The notes below the pieces were generated by a model. The model had not been told where the DNA came from. It made no database searches and saw only the letters and a list, made by a program, of their open reading frames with translations. DNA of 64,000 bases from CAZOOK01 sp964581385 (GTDB lineage Bacteria; Pseudomonadota; Gammaproteobacteria; Nevskiales; Nevskiaceae), in the NCBI GenBank assembly GCA_964581385.1, contig CAZOOK010000003.1, positions 62,001-126,000 of the forward strand, read 5' to 3'. A program made the translations under genes and the position numbers. Below, piece after piece: positions 8,552 to 17,866 of this stretch (positions are counted from its first letter, which is position 1; every line of letters starts with the position of its first letter).

Positions 8552-9580
8552 ATGACCCGCCGCCGTGCCGCCGCCATTGCGCTGACGACTCTGCTGATCG
8601 CCGCATTGATCGGGGAGCTCTGTTTCGGAGCAGCCACGGTGCCATTAAACGCAGTCGCCACGAGTCTCCTGCGTGGCATTGGCAGCGCTACCACCGATGC
8701 CGACGCCACTATCATCTTCGACCTGCGCCTGCCGCGTGCGTTGCTCGCCCTGCTGGCCGGCGCCGCGCTCGCACAGGCCGGGGCAACCATGCAGGCCCTG
8801 TTCCGCAATCCGCTAGCAGAGCCCGGACTCGCCGGCGTTTCGGCCGGCAGCTCGCTCGGGGCAGCGGCCGTGTTCGCATTCGCCGCCATTACGGTGCGTT
8901 GGTCGTTTCTGACGCCCTGGCTGCTGCCGGCCGCGGCTTTCGCGGGAGGCGCCGTCGCCGCCGTGATCGTGGTGCGACTCGCACGCATCGGCGGTCATAC
9001 AGCTACGGGACACCTGTTGCTCGCCGGCATCGCGATCAACGCCGTGGCCGGTGCCGGCATCGGCTGGCTGAGCCTGCGCGCACCAGCGCAGGTTTTGCAT
9101 AACTACCTCGCCTGGGCATACGGCGATCTGGGCCGTTCGGGCTGGACCGACATCGCCATCGTCACCCCCTTGCTGTTACTGGCGATCGCCGTGCCGCTGC
9201 GCGATGCGCGGAATTTCGATGCGCTACTGCTCGGTGATGCTGAAGCAATGCACCTTGGCGTTGACGTCGAAGCACTCAAACGCCGTGCCTTGCTAATTGC
9301 AGTGCTCGCTGCCGCAGCAACTGCCGCGGTGGCTGGCCCGATCGCCTTCGTCGGCCTGATCGCGCCACACATTGCGCGTCGCATCTTCGGCACGCCGCAC
9401 CGCGTCCTGCTTCCCGCCGCCGCCCTGATCGGTGCCGCTCTGCTGACACTGGCCGACCTCGCGGCGCGGCTGTTGGCGCTGCCGTCGGAACTGCCTGTCG
9501 GTGTGCTGACCGCGCTGATCGGCGGCCCCTTCTTCTTGGGCCTGTTGGCCGCCCGGCGCCACGTCGAGGACGAACCGTGA
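8552..9580 (+). CDS. FecCD/BtuC-family ABC importer permease (heme- or cobalamin-type)
   Basis: A 342-residue polytopic membrane protein of the FecCD family with about ten helices. Visible hallmarks are RLPRALLALLAGAALAQAGATMQ, NPLAEPGLAGVSAGSSLG (the conserved NPLAxPxxLGxxxG region) and VAGPIAFVGLIAPHIARR (the loop contacting the ATPase). I start at the ATG at 8552; the frame extends upstream without a plausible start because it runs through tRNA-Leu. The partner ATPase overlaps by four bases. The HmuV-like ATPase suggests heme, but no substrate-binding protein, outer-membrane receptor or riboswitch is adjacent, so cobalamin or siderophore remain possible. Confidence 0.85.
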   Translation: MTRRRAAAIALTTLLIAALIGELCFGAATVPLNAVATSLLRGIGSATTDADATIIFDLRLPRALLALLAGAALAQAGATMQALFRNPLAEPGLAGVSAGSSLGAAAVFAFAAITVRWSFLTPWLLPAAAFAGGAVAAVIVVRLARIGGHTATGHLLLAGIAINAVAGAGIGWLSLRAPAQVLHNYLAWAYGDLGRSGWTDIAIVTPLLLLAIAVPLRDARNFDALLLGDAEAMHLGVDVEALKRRALLIAVLAAAATAAVAGPIAFVGLIAPHIARRIFGTPHRVLLPAAALIGAALLTLADLAARLLALPSELPVGVLTALIGGPFFLGLLAARRHVEDEP

Positions 9581-10383
9581 GCCTGGTCGCGAACGGCGTC
9601 GGTTATGACCTCCCGCGCCGCGAGTTGCTTAACGGGGTATCGCTCTCAGTGGAGCCCGGCACCGTGCACGCCCTACTCGGGCCCAATGGCGCTGGCAAAA
9701 CCACGCTGCTGCGCTTGCTCGCCGGCGACTCGTGCCCCAGCAAAGGAAATATCACGTTCGATGGCCGGCCGCTCGCGCACGAGTCCGCTCACGCCCTCGC
9801 CCGCCGTCGCGCGGTCATGACCCAGAGCGATACCCTGCGCTTTGCATTCACGGCTGCGGAAGTAGTAGCACTAGGCCGGCTGCCGTTCGCAACCGCCGGG
9901 TCGGACGAGGAACAGCGCGTTGTGGCGGCGGCGCTGGCCGCCACCGGATCCGCCGCGCTTGCCGCGCGCAGCTATCTTGCGCTGTCCGGCGGCGAACGCA
10001 CGCGCGTGCGCTTGGCGCGCGCGCTGGCGCAGGTATGGGAGCAGTTCGAGTCCGGTGTCGGGCAGAGTGCGCCGCGTTATCTGCTGCTGGACGAGCCGGC
10101 GGCCTATCTTGATCTCGGACATCAGCATCTTGCGCTGCGGCTGCTGCGCCGCTTCGCCGCAGCTGGTGGCGGCGCGCTGGTGACGCTGCACGATCCGAAC
10201 CTCGCACTCGCTTACGCGGACACCGCGAGCGTTATCTGCAACGGCGTGATCGCAGCTTCAGGACCCGCGTCCGCGGTGCTCACCCCTGCGACGCTGGCAC
10301 CGATTTTCGGCATGAACGCGCAACGCATCGAAACGGACAGTGGCGCGCCGGTTTTGGCATGGACTGCGCCGCGAGACTGTTGA
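9577..10383 (+). CDS. ABC importer ATP-binding protein, HmuV-like
   Basis: 268 residues. Walker A GPNGAGKTTLLRLLAG, signature LSGGERTRVRLARALAQ, Walker B YLLLDEPAAYLDLGHQH and H-loop TLHDPN are all present. The wording around the signature (ARALAQVW then the long insertion before RYLLLDEP) and LARRRAVMTQSD resemble hemin importer ATPases (HmuV). The GTG start overlaps the permease stop (GTGA), so the two are translationally coupled. It would power transport of a heme/corrinoid-like ligand across the inner membrane. Confidence 0.85.
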   Translation: MSLVANGVGYDLPRRELLNGVSLSVEPGTVHALLGPNGAGKTTLLRLLAGDSCPSKGNITFDGRPLAHESAHALARRRAVMTQSDTLRFAFTAAEVVALGRLPFATAGSDEEQRVVAAALAATGSAALAARSYLALSGGERTRVRLARALAQVWEQFESGVGQSAPRYLLLDEPAAYLDLGHQHLALRLLRRFAAAGGGALVTLHDPNLALAYADTASVICNGVIAASGPASAVLTPATLAPIFGMNAQRIETDSGAPVLAWTAPRDC

Positions 10384-10525
10384 TGCATATATATCACCGC
10401 ACCACATTACGCGTTTTTAAGAAATATCGAAAAAGGCCGGAAAAGGCTGTTTCAGTTTGGCCACCTTGCCAGATCCGAAGATAGGTGTTCAGATAAAAAC
10501 GACACTCCTCCGATCTCCTGCGCAG

Positions 10526-11221
10526 ATGCACCCGTTCAAACCCGTAGACGAAGAAGGCCGAAACCAGCACTCCCCCGCGGTTACCGAGCGCGGCCAGCGC
10601 ACGCGACGCGCGATCATGAACGCAGCGCTCGATTTCATGGGCACGGGCAAAAATTTCAATAGCCTCAGCATTCGCGAGATCACCAAGCAGGTCGGAATCG
10701 TGCCGACGGCGTTCTATCGGCATTTCAAGAGCACCGACGAGCTCGGACTCGCGATCGTCGAGGATTGCGGACAGTCGTTGCGCATCCAGTTGCGGAGGAT
10801 TCGCCAGAACAGCTTGTCATCGACGCAGATCATCAGCGACTCGTTTCTGGTTTTCAGGAACTACGTCGAAGAACAGCCAAAGTATTTTCTGGTCGCATCC
10901 GGCGAAAGGCACGGGGGTTCACCGCTCATGCGCGAGGCGATCCGCAATGAGATCGATCGCTTCGTTGAGGAAATGGCGCAGGATATCCATACGCTCAAGC
11001 TCACTCCCCATCTGTCGCTGCGCACGCTGCGCAATGTCTGCGATCTGGTCATCAACGTCATGCTGTCTGCGGCCAGCGAAATTCTCGACTGGCCGAAGAA
11101 CAATGAGCAATTGAATAAGAAAAGAACCGACGCCTACGTGCAGCAGCTGCGCATCATTTTCCTCGGCGCCAACGCATGGCAGGAAAGCGGCGCCCAATCC
11201 GACCAAAGAGTTGCTAAATAA
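10526..11221 (+). CDS. TetR-family regulator, FabR-like
   Basis: 231 residues. The N-terminal helix-turn-helix reads SLSIREITKQVGIVPTAFYRHFKSTDELGL, nearly the FabR signature ([20 protein letters not shown]..DELGL), and the C-terminal half (FLGANAW) also follows FabR. FabR represses unsaturated fatty-acid synthesis genes in response to acyl-ACP/CoA pools. I use the ATG at 10526; upstream in-frame TTG codons have no ribosome site. No fatty-acid gene is adjacent, so the target is elsewhere or the regulon differs. Confidence 0.75.
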   Translation: MHPFKPVDEEGRNQHSPAVTERGQRTRRAIMNAALDFMGTGKNFNSLSIREITKQVGIVPTAFYRHFKSTDELGLAIVEDCGQSLRIQLRRIRQNSLSSTQIISDSFLVFRNYVEEQPKYFLVASGERHGGSPLMREAIRNEIDRFVEEMAQDIHTLKLTPHLSLRTLRNVCDLVINVMLSAASEILDWPKNNEQLNKKRTDAYVQQLRIIFLGANAWQESGAQSDQRVAK

Positions 11222-11262
11222 TCTCGTTCGTCAACCCGATCTGCGGTGCCGTCTTCAGGGGT

Positions 11263-12996
11263 TCAAAGTCTCCAGAGGTGCTCAATGCGCAGTTCAGCAG
11301 TTTCGCTTTCCAGGTTGCGCCCAGCGTAACGGTTGACTGCCAGCTTGTAGAGTACGCGAGCACGTTCACCAGCGGCGAGGGCGCGCTCGGCGCCACCGAA
11401 ATCCACCCCGTCGATGGAATTTTCGCCCGCCGCCAGCCGGTAGCGCACATGACGACCATCCGCGCCGATCAGCCTTGCCTCGCGCACGTCGAACTCGCCA
11501 TCGAACAGCGGTTCCGGGAAACCCTGGCCCCATGGCCCGCCGGTCTCGATCGCAAGCGCTGTAGCGATATTGAGTTCATTGGCATCAAGCTCACCATCGG
11601 TATCGATAATCTGATCTAGTGCCGCCGAATCGAGAGTCTTGCGACAGAACGCGTCGAAGTTCGCCGCGAACATGGGAAGATTCAGTTCAGCGATGCTGAG
11701 TCCAGCCGCCATCGCGTGACCGCCGAAGCGAACGATCAGGCCCGGCGACGCGGCATCGACGGCAGCCAAGGCATCGCGCAAATGCAATGACGCAATCGAG
11801 CGACCGGAACCTTTCAGCATTCCCCGTTCGGCAGCACGCGCAAACGCGATGACCGGACGATGCAGCCGGTCCTTGACGCGCGACGCAACCAATCCCACCA
11901 CGCCTTCGTGCCAGTCCGGATCGAACAGACTGACGCCCACGGCATCGTTGTCGACGACTTGTTCCAGCGCACCCTCGCGCATCTCCGCTTCGATACCGCG
12001 TCGCTCGCGGTTCAAGGTGTCGAGCATGCGTGCGAGCGGCCGCGCCGATTCGATACTGTCTGCGAGCAGGCACTCGATACCGGTACGCATGTCATCAAGA
12101 CGGCCAGCGGCGTTGAGCCGCGGGCCCAGCACGAACCCGAGTTCCGCCGTGCGCACCCGGTCAAATGGCCGGCCAGCGGCTTCGAGAAGCGCGCGTAGAC
12201 CAGGCCGGCAGCGTCCTGCGCGAATCCGCTCCAGCCCCTGCGCCACGAGAATTCGGTTGTTATGGTCCAGCCGAACCAGATCGGCCACGGTGCCGAGTGC
12301 GACCAGGTCAAGCAATTCGGCCAGGTTCGGCTCGCGCCGACCGGCGAATTGGCCACGCGTGCGCAGCAGCGAACGCAGTGCCAGCAGCACGTAAAACATC
12401 ACCCCAACGCCCGCCAGATGCTTGCTCGGAAATTCGCAGCCAGGCTGGTTCGGATTCACGATCGCGGTGGCATCCGGTAGCTGCGGACCGGCCAGATGGT
12501 GATCGGTAATGATGACCTGCATACCCGAATCGATCGCGGCGCGAACGCCGGATAGGCTGGCAATGCCATTGTCGACCGTGACAATCAATTCTGCAGCTTT
12601 CTCCCGCGCCAGTTCGACCAGCGCCGACGATAGACCGTAGCCCATCGTGAAGCGATTCGGTACAACGTAATCGACATGGCGAGCCCCAAGCGCGCGCAAC
12701 CCCAACACCGCGACAGCGGTGGCGGTTGCGCCATCGGCATCGTAATCGCCGGCAATGACGATGCGACGGTTGCCCGCGATCGCATCGGCAAGTGTGGCGC
12801 AGGCTGTGTCCATGCCACGGAATCGTGCCAGCGGCAGCAACTTCGCGAGTTCAGTTTCCAATTCCGCGACAGTAGCGATTCGCCGAGCCGCATAAATTCG
12901 ACGCAAAACGGGATGCGGCACGGTGGCAAGGTCCACGGCGGGAACTTCACGCTGCTTAATTATGGGAATCAATGGACAGGCTGTGACGACGCTCAA
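11263..12996 (-). CDS. recJ: Single-stranded-DNA-specific exonuclease RecJ
   Basis: 577 residues, the usual RecJ size. DHH-family motifs are visible: motif I DYDADGATATAV (residues 84-95), VDNGI, motif III DHH (165-167), NPNQPGC and the DHHA1-type GGHAMAAGLSI near residue 430. RecJ degrades 5' ends of single strands in recombination and mismatch repair. The start used is a TTG at 12996 with a GAGTG ribosome site; the first ~15 residues are not conserved and a start slightly downstream is possible. It converges with the FabR-like gene. Confidence 0.93.
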   Translation of the reverse strand: MSVVTACPLIPIIKQREVPAVDLATVPHPVLRRIYAARRIATVAELETELAKLLPLARFRGMDTACATLADAIAGNRRIVIAGDYDADGATATAVAVLGLRALGARHVDYVVPNRFTMGYGLSSALVELAREKAAELIVTVDNGIASLSGVRAAIDSGMQVIITDHHLAGPQLPDATAIVNPNQPGCEFPSKHLAGVGVMFYVLLALRSLLRTRGQFAGRREPNLAELLDLVALGTVADLVRLDHNNRILVAQGLERIRAGRCRPGLRALLEAAGRPFDRVRTAELGFVLGPRLNAAGRLDDMRTGIECLLADSIESARPLARMLDTLNRERRGIEAEMREGALEQVVDNDAVGVSLFDPDWHEGVVGLVASRVKDRLHRPVIAFARAAERGMLKGSGRSIASLHLRDALAAVDAASPGLIVRFGGHAMAAGLSIAELNLPMFAANFDAFCRKTLDSAALDQIIDTDGELDANELNIATALAIETGGPWGQGFPEPLFDGEFDVREARLIGADGRHVRYRLAAGENSIDGVDFGGAERALAAGERARVLYKLAVNRYAGRNLESETAELRIEHLWRL

Positions 12997-13008
12997 GTTT
13001 TCACTCGA

Positions 13009-13029
13009 TTAAATGGCCGTTAAATGGCC
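13009..13029. repeat. Tandem 10-base direct repeat at the recJ start
   Basis: TTAAATGGCC occurs at 13009-13018 and again at 13020-13029, offset by 11 bases (one helical turn), then TTAACGG. It lies 13 bases upstream of the recJ start codon and could be a regulator site; function unknown. Confidence 0.5.
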
Positions 13030-13279
13030 TTAACGGGATTGATCTACGAAGACAGCTAGACGGCGCCGAACGCTACTGCCGCGGCTCGTCACGCTCACAG
13101 AGATTATGTCACGCGCTTAAACCGCAAAGGCCGGCGGGAAGCGATGCTCCCTGCCATGCAACGCACCCGATATGAGTCTGGCCATCTTGTATAGGCGTGG
13201 CTTGCAACGAGCCGCCTGCACGACAGCTCAACCGCCCGTTCGGCACATTCAATGTCCGCAACTTGGCCGCTATTTGGAA

Positions 13280-13351
13280 GTGCGGTGGATTGCCGTATGC
13301 ATCGGTGCGACAGCGGAATTTGGTGGAAAAACCCATCACGAAACCGTTCAA
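13280..13351 (-). pseudogene. Possible remnant of an IS5-type transposase
   Basis: The minus-strand frame here encodes GFSTKFRCRTDAYGNPPHF, which resembles the GG(L/F)STKIH..DALGNP(L/I)RF block of IS5-family transposases. The similarity stops after about 20 residues, no DDE residues or inverted repeats are seen, and the frame ends soon after. If real it is a small decayed fragment. Confidence 0.3.
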
Positions 13352-13431
13352 TACATTGAATTTATTAAAAATTTAATCGAACGATCGTAAAATTGAATAG
13401 CCACTTCCTTCCCTGAAAATGGGCTCGAGGA

Positions 13432-13452
13432 CTAGGACTAAGGTCTAGGACT
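13432..13452. repeat. Paired CTAGGACT direct repeats upstream of the hydrolase gene
   Basis: CTAGGACT occurs at 13432-13439 and 13445-13452 (13-base period), with a third partial GAGGACT copy just before. It lies ~150 bases upstream of the start at 13605. It may be a regulator-binding array; no known consensus matched. Confidence 0.4.
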
Positions 13453-13604
13453 GTGGTATCGGCCCAAGAAAATTGATTATGATTCGTAGCAGGGGAGATG
13501 GCTGGTGCTTCAAGGCCAGGGAACTAACACCCATTATTAGCAGTCTAGTTCTCTGAAGCTTGGACGGAAGCGAAAAAAATTCGCTCCAGCCGAAAATAAA
13601 ATAT

Positions 13605-15110
13605 ATGCGAAGAAGATTGCGGCACGCGGGGGAGATTAGTAGCGTTGCTATTGCGGCAAGCTTTCTTGTCGCTGCGACGGCGGCGGTCGCGCAATCAGGT
13701 GACGTGACGCCGAGGCCCCTTTTGCCCGGTTGTACACGCTTCGGTGATTATCCTGCGGCAACTTACGGGCAGTATTCCAACGCGCCTGCCCCTGTAGTAC
13801 CCGCGCTCGATCCAAGTACCAATTGCCTGCCGATCAAGGATGCCAACGGCAACATTCTAGCGACCGGCACTTTGCTGAGTGACCCATCGCTGGGACTGGC
13901 ATTTACGCAACATGACCATTTCAACAGAATTCCGAAGTCTGGTCGCGCCTCGCATTATCTGCGCGATGGCTGTGAATGGGCGCCGGTTCCTCCGGCGGGG
14001 TCACAGCAAGTCACCGAATCACTGCCGTTGATCGTCTTTCTGCATCCCTCATTGGCATCACCCGACATTCTCGATGGCGAACAGCCGCCTTGGGGAACGC
14101 CCACGCTGCTCCAATACATCAACACACCCGACCTCATCAAACCGGGACAGCCGGGCTTTATCCTGCTGGCGCCACAAGGACGAACCACCTATCACTATTA
14201 CCGGTATGACAATACCTACGGAAACGACCTGATTGTCACCAATCCGTCGACTGGACTTCCGAAAGTGGATCCCACCGCCTATGCGCAAGCGTCAGGGCTG
14301 CACGATCTCGTAAATACCGGCTGGGATATCTGGAATCGGGACGCGCGTCGCTTGCCCTACACCACCTTCGATCCACTTGCGAATCTGGACGTGGTGGCCC
14401 TCGACCACTTCATCGACGAAGAGTTGAAAAAGACGATGGTCGTCACCCGCAATGGGGAAACCGTAACGGTTCCGAAAATCGATCGGCAGCGCATTTATAT
14501 TGTCGGCTGGTCAATCGGCGGCTCATTCGGCTGGATGTACGGCCTCAATCGCAACAACATCGCCGCGCTGGGTCTGTACTCTGCGTCCAATCCTTATGCC
14601 GTGCACAACGATCCATGCGAGCAGATTCCGGTCGACCGGTTTCCATCGCTGGACACCAAGCCTATTAGTCAGGTTCCGGCCTCCGATTCAAGCTTTCTCG
14701 CCTTCCACCCGCCGCGCGTGAAACTGCTTTCTCCGGGCACTCCGGCGTATCACATCCACAATTACTGCGATGTCGGCGGAACAGCTCCCAACGTGACCAG
14801 CTTCATGCAACAGCTCGCATGGAGTGGCAATCAAAACCTCGAGGACGTCAACATTCAGTGGCAGGTGACTTCCAAAGGCTTCAACCAGCCCCGGGCGCAA
14901 TCAGGTTCTTATGACCTCACCTGCGGATCGAACGTGAACGCGGACGGACCTTATCCCGATACTTATGAAACAAACGGGGGTACGGTCGCCGGCTTGACCG
15001 ATCACCAGCGCTGGCCGAGCCAGTGGATGATTCATGTGGATGGTTCCGGAAACGACGATGGCACGGGAATGTTTGCCTTCTTCAAGAACCATCCCCTGAC
15101 GAAGCGTTGA
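13605..15110 (+). CDS. Secreted alpha/beta hydrolase (esterase-like)
   Basis: 501 residues from the ATG at 13605 (an upstream TTG frame extension has no support). The N-terminus MRRRLRHAGEISSVAIAASF is a typical Sec signal peptide, with likely cleavage near AVAQ. The nucleophile elbow G-W-S-I-G-G places the catalytic Ser at about residue 303, preceded by PLIVFLHPS and LLAPQGR strands of the alpha/beta fold. Several Cys suggest disulfides in the periplasm or outside the cell. It resembles polyester/feruloyl-esterase-like hydrolases only in fold, and I cannot name the substrate. It is a single gene with its own upstream region. Confidence 0.7.
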   Translation: MRRRLRHAGEISSVAIAASFLVAATAAVAQSGDVTPRPLLPGCTRFGDYPAATYGQYSNAPAPVVPALDPSTNCLPIKDANGNILATGTLLSDPSLGLAFTQHDHFNRIPKSGRASHYLRDGCEWAPVPPAGSQQVTESLPLIVFLHPSLASPDILDGEQPPWGTPTLLQYINTPDLIKPGQPGFILLAPQGRTTYHYYRYDNTYGNDLIVTNPSTGLPKVDPTAYAQASGLHDLVNTGWDIWNRDARRLPYTTFDPLANLDVVALDHFIDEELKKTMVVTRNGETVTVPKIDRQRIYIVGWSIGGSFGWMYGLNRNNIAALGLYSASNPYAVHNDPCEQIPVDRFPSLDTKPISQVPASDSSFLAFHPPRVKLLSPGTPAYHIHNYCDVGGTAPNVTSFMQQLAWSGNQNLEDVNIQWQVTSKGFNQPRAQSGSYDLTCGSNVNADGPYPDTYETNGGTVAGLTDHQRWPSQWMIHVDGSGNDDGTGMFAFFKNHPLTKR

Positions 15111-15224
15111 GGTCACTCACGCTACCCGGTCATCGTACCAACCTACCGGGCAGGGCAGGCTCCCTCTTAAAATTAACGACGCGTACGCCGGGCATGACTT
15201 CATGCGCCGGCAGTTCGCGCCGTC

Positions 15225-15674
15225 TCAGCGTGTTTCGATCACCCGATACGCTGTTATGAATTCCGGCGGCTGCATGCGCGGCCGGCCACTCTTCATGTCG
15301 ATGCAAGCCCAGCGCGTGCGGCCGCGCGCGACCGTTTTCGCATCCGACGTGCGAATGATCTGATAGTTGCGCCACATCGTCACGCGACCGTCGTTCTCCG
15401 CAATCCAAGTACCGACCTGCAACTCCTCGCCTGCGAAAGTCGGCGCCAGATAGTCAACCTCGTGGCGATGCGCAACGCATCCTGAGCCCAAGCGCTCGTA
15501 GTCCGCGAAATCGAGCCCAAGAAATTTGGAGTGCGCCCATGCGCTCTGTTCCAGCCAGCGCAGATAGACCACGTTGTTGGTATGCCCGTAGCGATCGACA
15601 TCTTCGGTTGAAACAACGATTTTCTCGATGTACGGATTCGTCACATCCCACTTGAAGATCAATGGTGCGTTCAT
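15225..15674 (-). CDS. Acyl-CoA thioesterase, hotdog fold (4HBT/YbgC type)
   Basis: 149 residues. The hotdog signature is clear: DVDRYGHTNNVVYLRWLEQSAWAH, with the catalytic-type Asp in the DxDxxGHxNN(V)xY motif, followed by VDYLAPTFAGEELQVGTW. Such enzymes hydrolyse acyl-CoA esters in the cytosol. Its ATG overlaps the stop of the upstream flavoprotein gene by four bases (ATGA), so the two are translationally coupled; the metabolic link is unknown. Confidence 0.85.
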   Translation of the reverse strand: MNAPLIFKWDVTNPYIEKIVVSTEDVDRYGHTNNVVYLRWLEQSAWAHSKFLGLDFADYERLGSGCVAHRHEVDYLAPTFAGEELQVGTWIAENDGRVTMWRNYQIIRTSDAKTVARGRTRWACIDMKSGRPRMQPPEFITAYRVIETR

Positions 15675-17284
15675 GTCAGAGGAACAAAACTGCGGCTGGA
15701 AGCCATGGACCAGTACGTCTCGTAAATAGCATGCGCGTGCGGATTCTTGAACAGCTCGCCGGGCGCCATAAATTTATGAAAGTTCGACAGCAACCGGATC
15801 TCGTTTCCGGAAATCCGGCAGACGATATGATGCGGCATAAGCTCACGCGGATGCGATAGTCCGGCCGCACCGACCAGATCGGCAAGCGCATGTAGCGTAT
15901 TGTCGTGGAAATTGCGTACTCGCGTCGCCTTGTCCGCAACCACCAGCGCGCGCTGGCGCACACGGCTCTGCGTTGCAACGCCCGTCGGGCAGTGATCGGT
16001 ATGACAGGATTGCGACTGCACGCAGCCGAGCGAGAACATGAACCCGCGGGCCGAGTTGCACCAATCCGCACCAAGCGCCAGGGTGCGCGCCATGTCGAAC
16101 GCCGATACGATCTTGCCGCTGGCGCCAAGCTTGATGCGGTCGCGCAGATTGAGCCCGACCAAAGTGTTACGCACCAGCAGCAGTGCTTCCTGCAGCGGCG
16201 TGCCGATATGGTCGGCGAACTCCACCGGCGCCGCGCCGGTGCCCCCCTCGCCGCCATCGACGACAATAAAATCCGGGGTGACGTCGGTCTCCAGCATGGC
16301 CTTGCAGATACCGAAAAATTCCCATGGATGGCCAAGCGCGAACTTGAAACCCACTGGTTTTCCACCGGACAGTTCGCGCAGTTTGACGATGAACTGGATC
16401 ATCTCCAGAGGCGTCGAAAACGCCGAGTGCGCCGCCGGCGATACGCAGTCCACACCGAGCGCGACACCGCGCGCTTCCGCGATTTCCGCCGTGACCTTGC
16501 GTCCCGGCAACACACCGCCATGTCCGGGCTTGGCGCCTTGCGAAAGCTTGATCTCGATCATCTTGACCTGTGGGTCTTTCGCTTGTTCGGCGAAGCGGCT
16601 CGGATCGAAACGGCCGTCCTGTGTGCGGCAACCGAAGTAACCACTGCCGATTTCCCAGATCAGATCGCCGCCGTGCTCGCGATGGTAGCGGCTGACCGAG
16701 CCCTCGCCCGTATCGTGCGCGAAGCCACCGAGTTTCGCGCCCTTGTTGAGCGCGCGGATCGCATTGGCCGACAACGCGCCGAAACTCATTGCCGAAATAT
16801 TCAGCAGCGATGATTCATATGGCTGATGGCAGTCGCGTCCCCCGATGCGGATGCGGAAATCGTGGTCTTCGATGTGCACCGGCCGCATCGAGTGATTGAT
16901 CCATTCATAACCCGACACATATAAATCGTGCTCAGTACCGAACGCTTTCTTGTCTTCCACATTCTTGGCGCGCTGGTATACGAGCGAGCGCTGCGCGCGC
17001 GAGAACGGCACCCGATCCGAATCCGATTCCAGAAGATACTGGCGGATTTCCGGCCGGATGAATTCGAGGAAAAAACGGATATGCCCGATCACCGGATAAT
17101 TGCGGCGGATCGAATGCCGTTCCTGCGTCACATCAAGCAGACCAACAAACGCCAGCACACCGGCAACCATCGCGATCCACTGCGCGGGAGACCACCAGTG
17201 CGTGACCACCAGCGTGACCGCGCACAGCAGCGCGGCAATGGCAAAAGCGGTGAACTGATAAGGGGGGCGGAACGAGCGTTTCAT
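15671..17284 (-). CDS. FMN-binding glutamate synthase-like protein (membrane-anchored)
   Basis: About 537 residues. Two hydrophobic helices occupy roughly residues 10-55, then a GltB-type central/FMN barrel: SLLNISAMSFGALSANAIRALN, KLSQGAKPGHGGVLPG, DGGEGGTGAAP and GADWCNSARGFMFSLGCVQSQSC. A C-x5-C-x4-C cluster (CVQSQSCHTDHC) matches the [3Fe-4S] ligand pattern of glutamate synthase. There is no glutaminase domain, so it is one of the stand-alone GltS-like oxidoreductases of uncertain reaction. I choose the ATG at 17284; a TTG five codons upstream is possible. It is divergent from sufR. Confidence 0.82.
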   Translation of the reverse strand: MKRSFRPPYQFTAFAIAALLCAVTLVVTHWWSPAQWIAMVAGVLAFVGLLDVTQERHSIRRNYPVIGHIRFFLEFIRPEIRQYLLESDSDRVPFSRAQRSLVYQRAKNVEDKKAFGTEHDLYVSGYEWINHSMRPVHIEDHDFRIRIGGRDCHQPYESSLLNISAMSFGALSANAIRALNKGAKLGGFAHDTGEGSVSRYHREHGGDLIWEIGSGYFGCRTQDGRFDPSRFAEQAKDPQVKMIEIKLSQGAKPGHGGVLPGRKVTAEIAEARGVALGVDCVSPAAHSAFSTPLEMIQFIVKLRELSGGKPVGFKFALGHPWEFFGICKAMLETDVTPDFIVVDGGEGGTGAAPVEFADHIGTPLQEALLLVRNTLVGLNLRDRIKLGASGKIVSAFDMARTLALGADWCNSARGFMFSLGCVQSQSCHTDHCPTGVATQSRVRQRALVVADKATRVRNFHDNTLHALADLVGAAGLSHPRELMPHHIVCRISGNEIRLLSNFHKFMAPGELFKNPHAHAIYETYWSMASSRSFVPLT

Positions 17285-17371
17285 GGAGCCTGCCGACAAT
17301 TGGTTCTATCTGATTTGAAGATAGCGGCCGTTCGGCTTAAACTTAATTAGTACTTCTTTGGTCTTATATCC

Positions 17372-17854
17372 ATGTTCCGGCTCGGCAAACTCACGGATTA
17401 CGGTACGGTCGTCATGACCGCGCTCGCCGCTGAGCCTGTGCGCGTGCACAGCGCACAGGAGCTTTCCGCGACCACCCACGTATCCGCCCCAACTGTCAGC
17501 AAGATATTGAAACGCTTAGCAAAGAATGGCCTTGTCGAAGCCCTGCGCGGGGCTCACGGCGGCTATCGGCTGGCGCGCCTCCAGGAGCACATTACGGTTG
17601 CCGACATCGTGCGCGCACTCGAAGGGCCGATCGCTCTCACCCGCTGCTCCGAGCACGCGGGCCAATGTTCGATGGAATCGGATTGCGCAACCAGCGCCAA
17701 CTGGCAGCTGATCAACACCGCCATTCGCGAAGCGCTGGAGGCGGTCACGCTGGCGCAGATGACCTCGCGCAGCCAAGCTCGGCGCACGCAGGTGAACGTG
17801 CAACCCCTTACCTTTCATCCGACCGCGCGCGAAACCGCGCAGCGGGCGCGCTAG
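17372..17854 (+). CDS. sufR: Rrf2-family Fe-S regulator of the SUF operon (SufR/IscR-like)
   Basis: 160 residues. A winged-helix N-terminus (LGKLTDYGTVVMTALAAE, then VSAPTVSKILKRLAKNGLVEALRGAHGGYRLAR) is followed by three Cys, C92, C99 and C105, in the spacing used to ligate a [2Fe-2S] cluster. It would sense Fe-S status and control sufBCDS, whose first gene starts 12 bases downstream. The C-terminal tail after TSRSQARRT is longer than in E. coli IscR and looks disordered. Autoregulation from the 17300-17371 region is likely. Confidence 0.92.
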   Translation: MFRLGKLTDYGTVVMTALAAEPVRVHSAQELSATTHVSAPTVSKILKRLAKNGLVEALRGAHGGYRLARLQEHITVADIVRALEGPIALTRCSEHAGQCSMESDCATSANWQLINTAIREALEAVTLAQMTSRSQARRTQVNVQPLTFHPTARETAQRAR

Positions 17855-17866
17855 AGGACTGATGCC

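Larger units (their letters stand above)
12997..13604. other. Gene-poor gap between recJ and the secreted hydrolase
   Basis: About 600 bases without a convincing intact gene, and lower in GC than its surroundings from about 13340 on. It contains a tandem 10-base repeat next to recJ, a possible transposase remnant, and a pair of CTAGGACT repeats upstream of the hydrolase. The recJ and hydrolase promoters must lie here. Confidence 0.6.
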
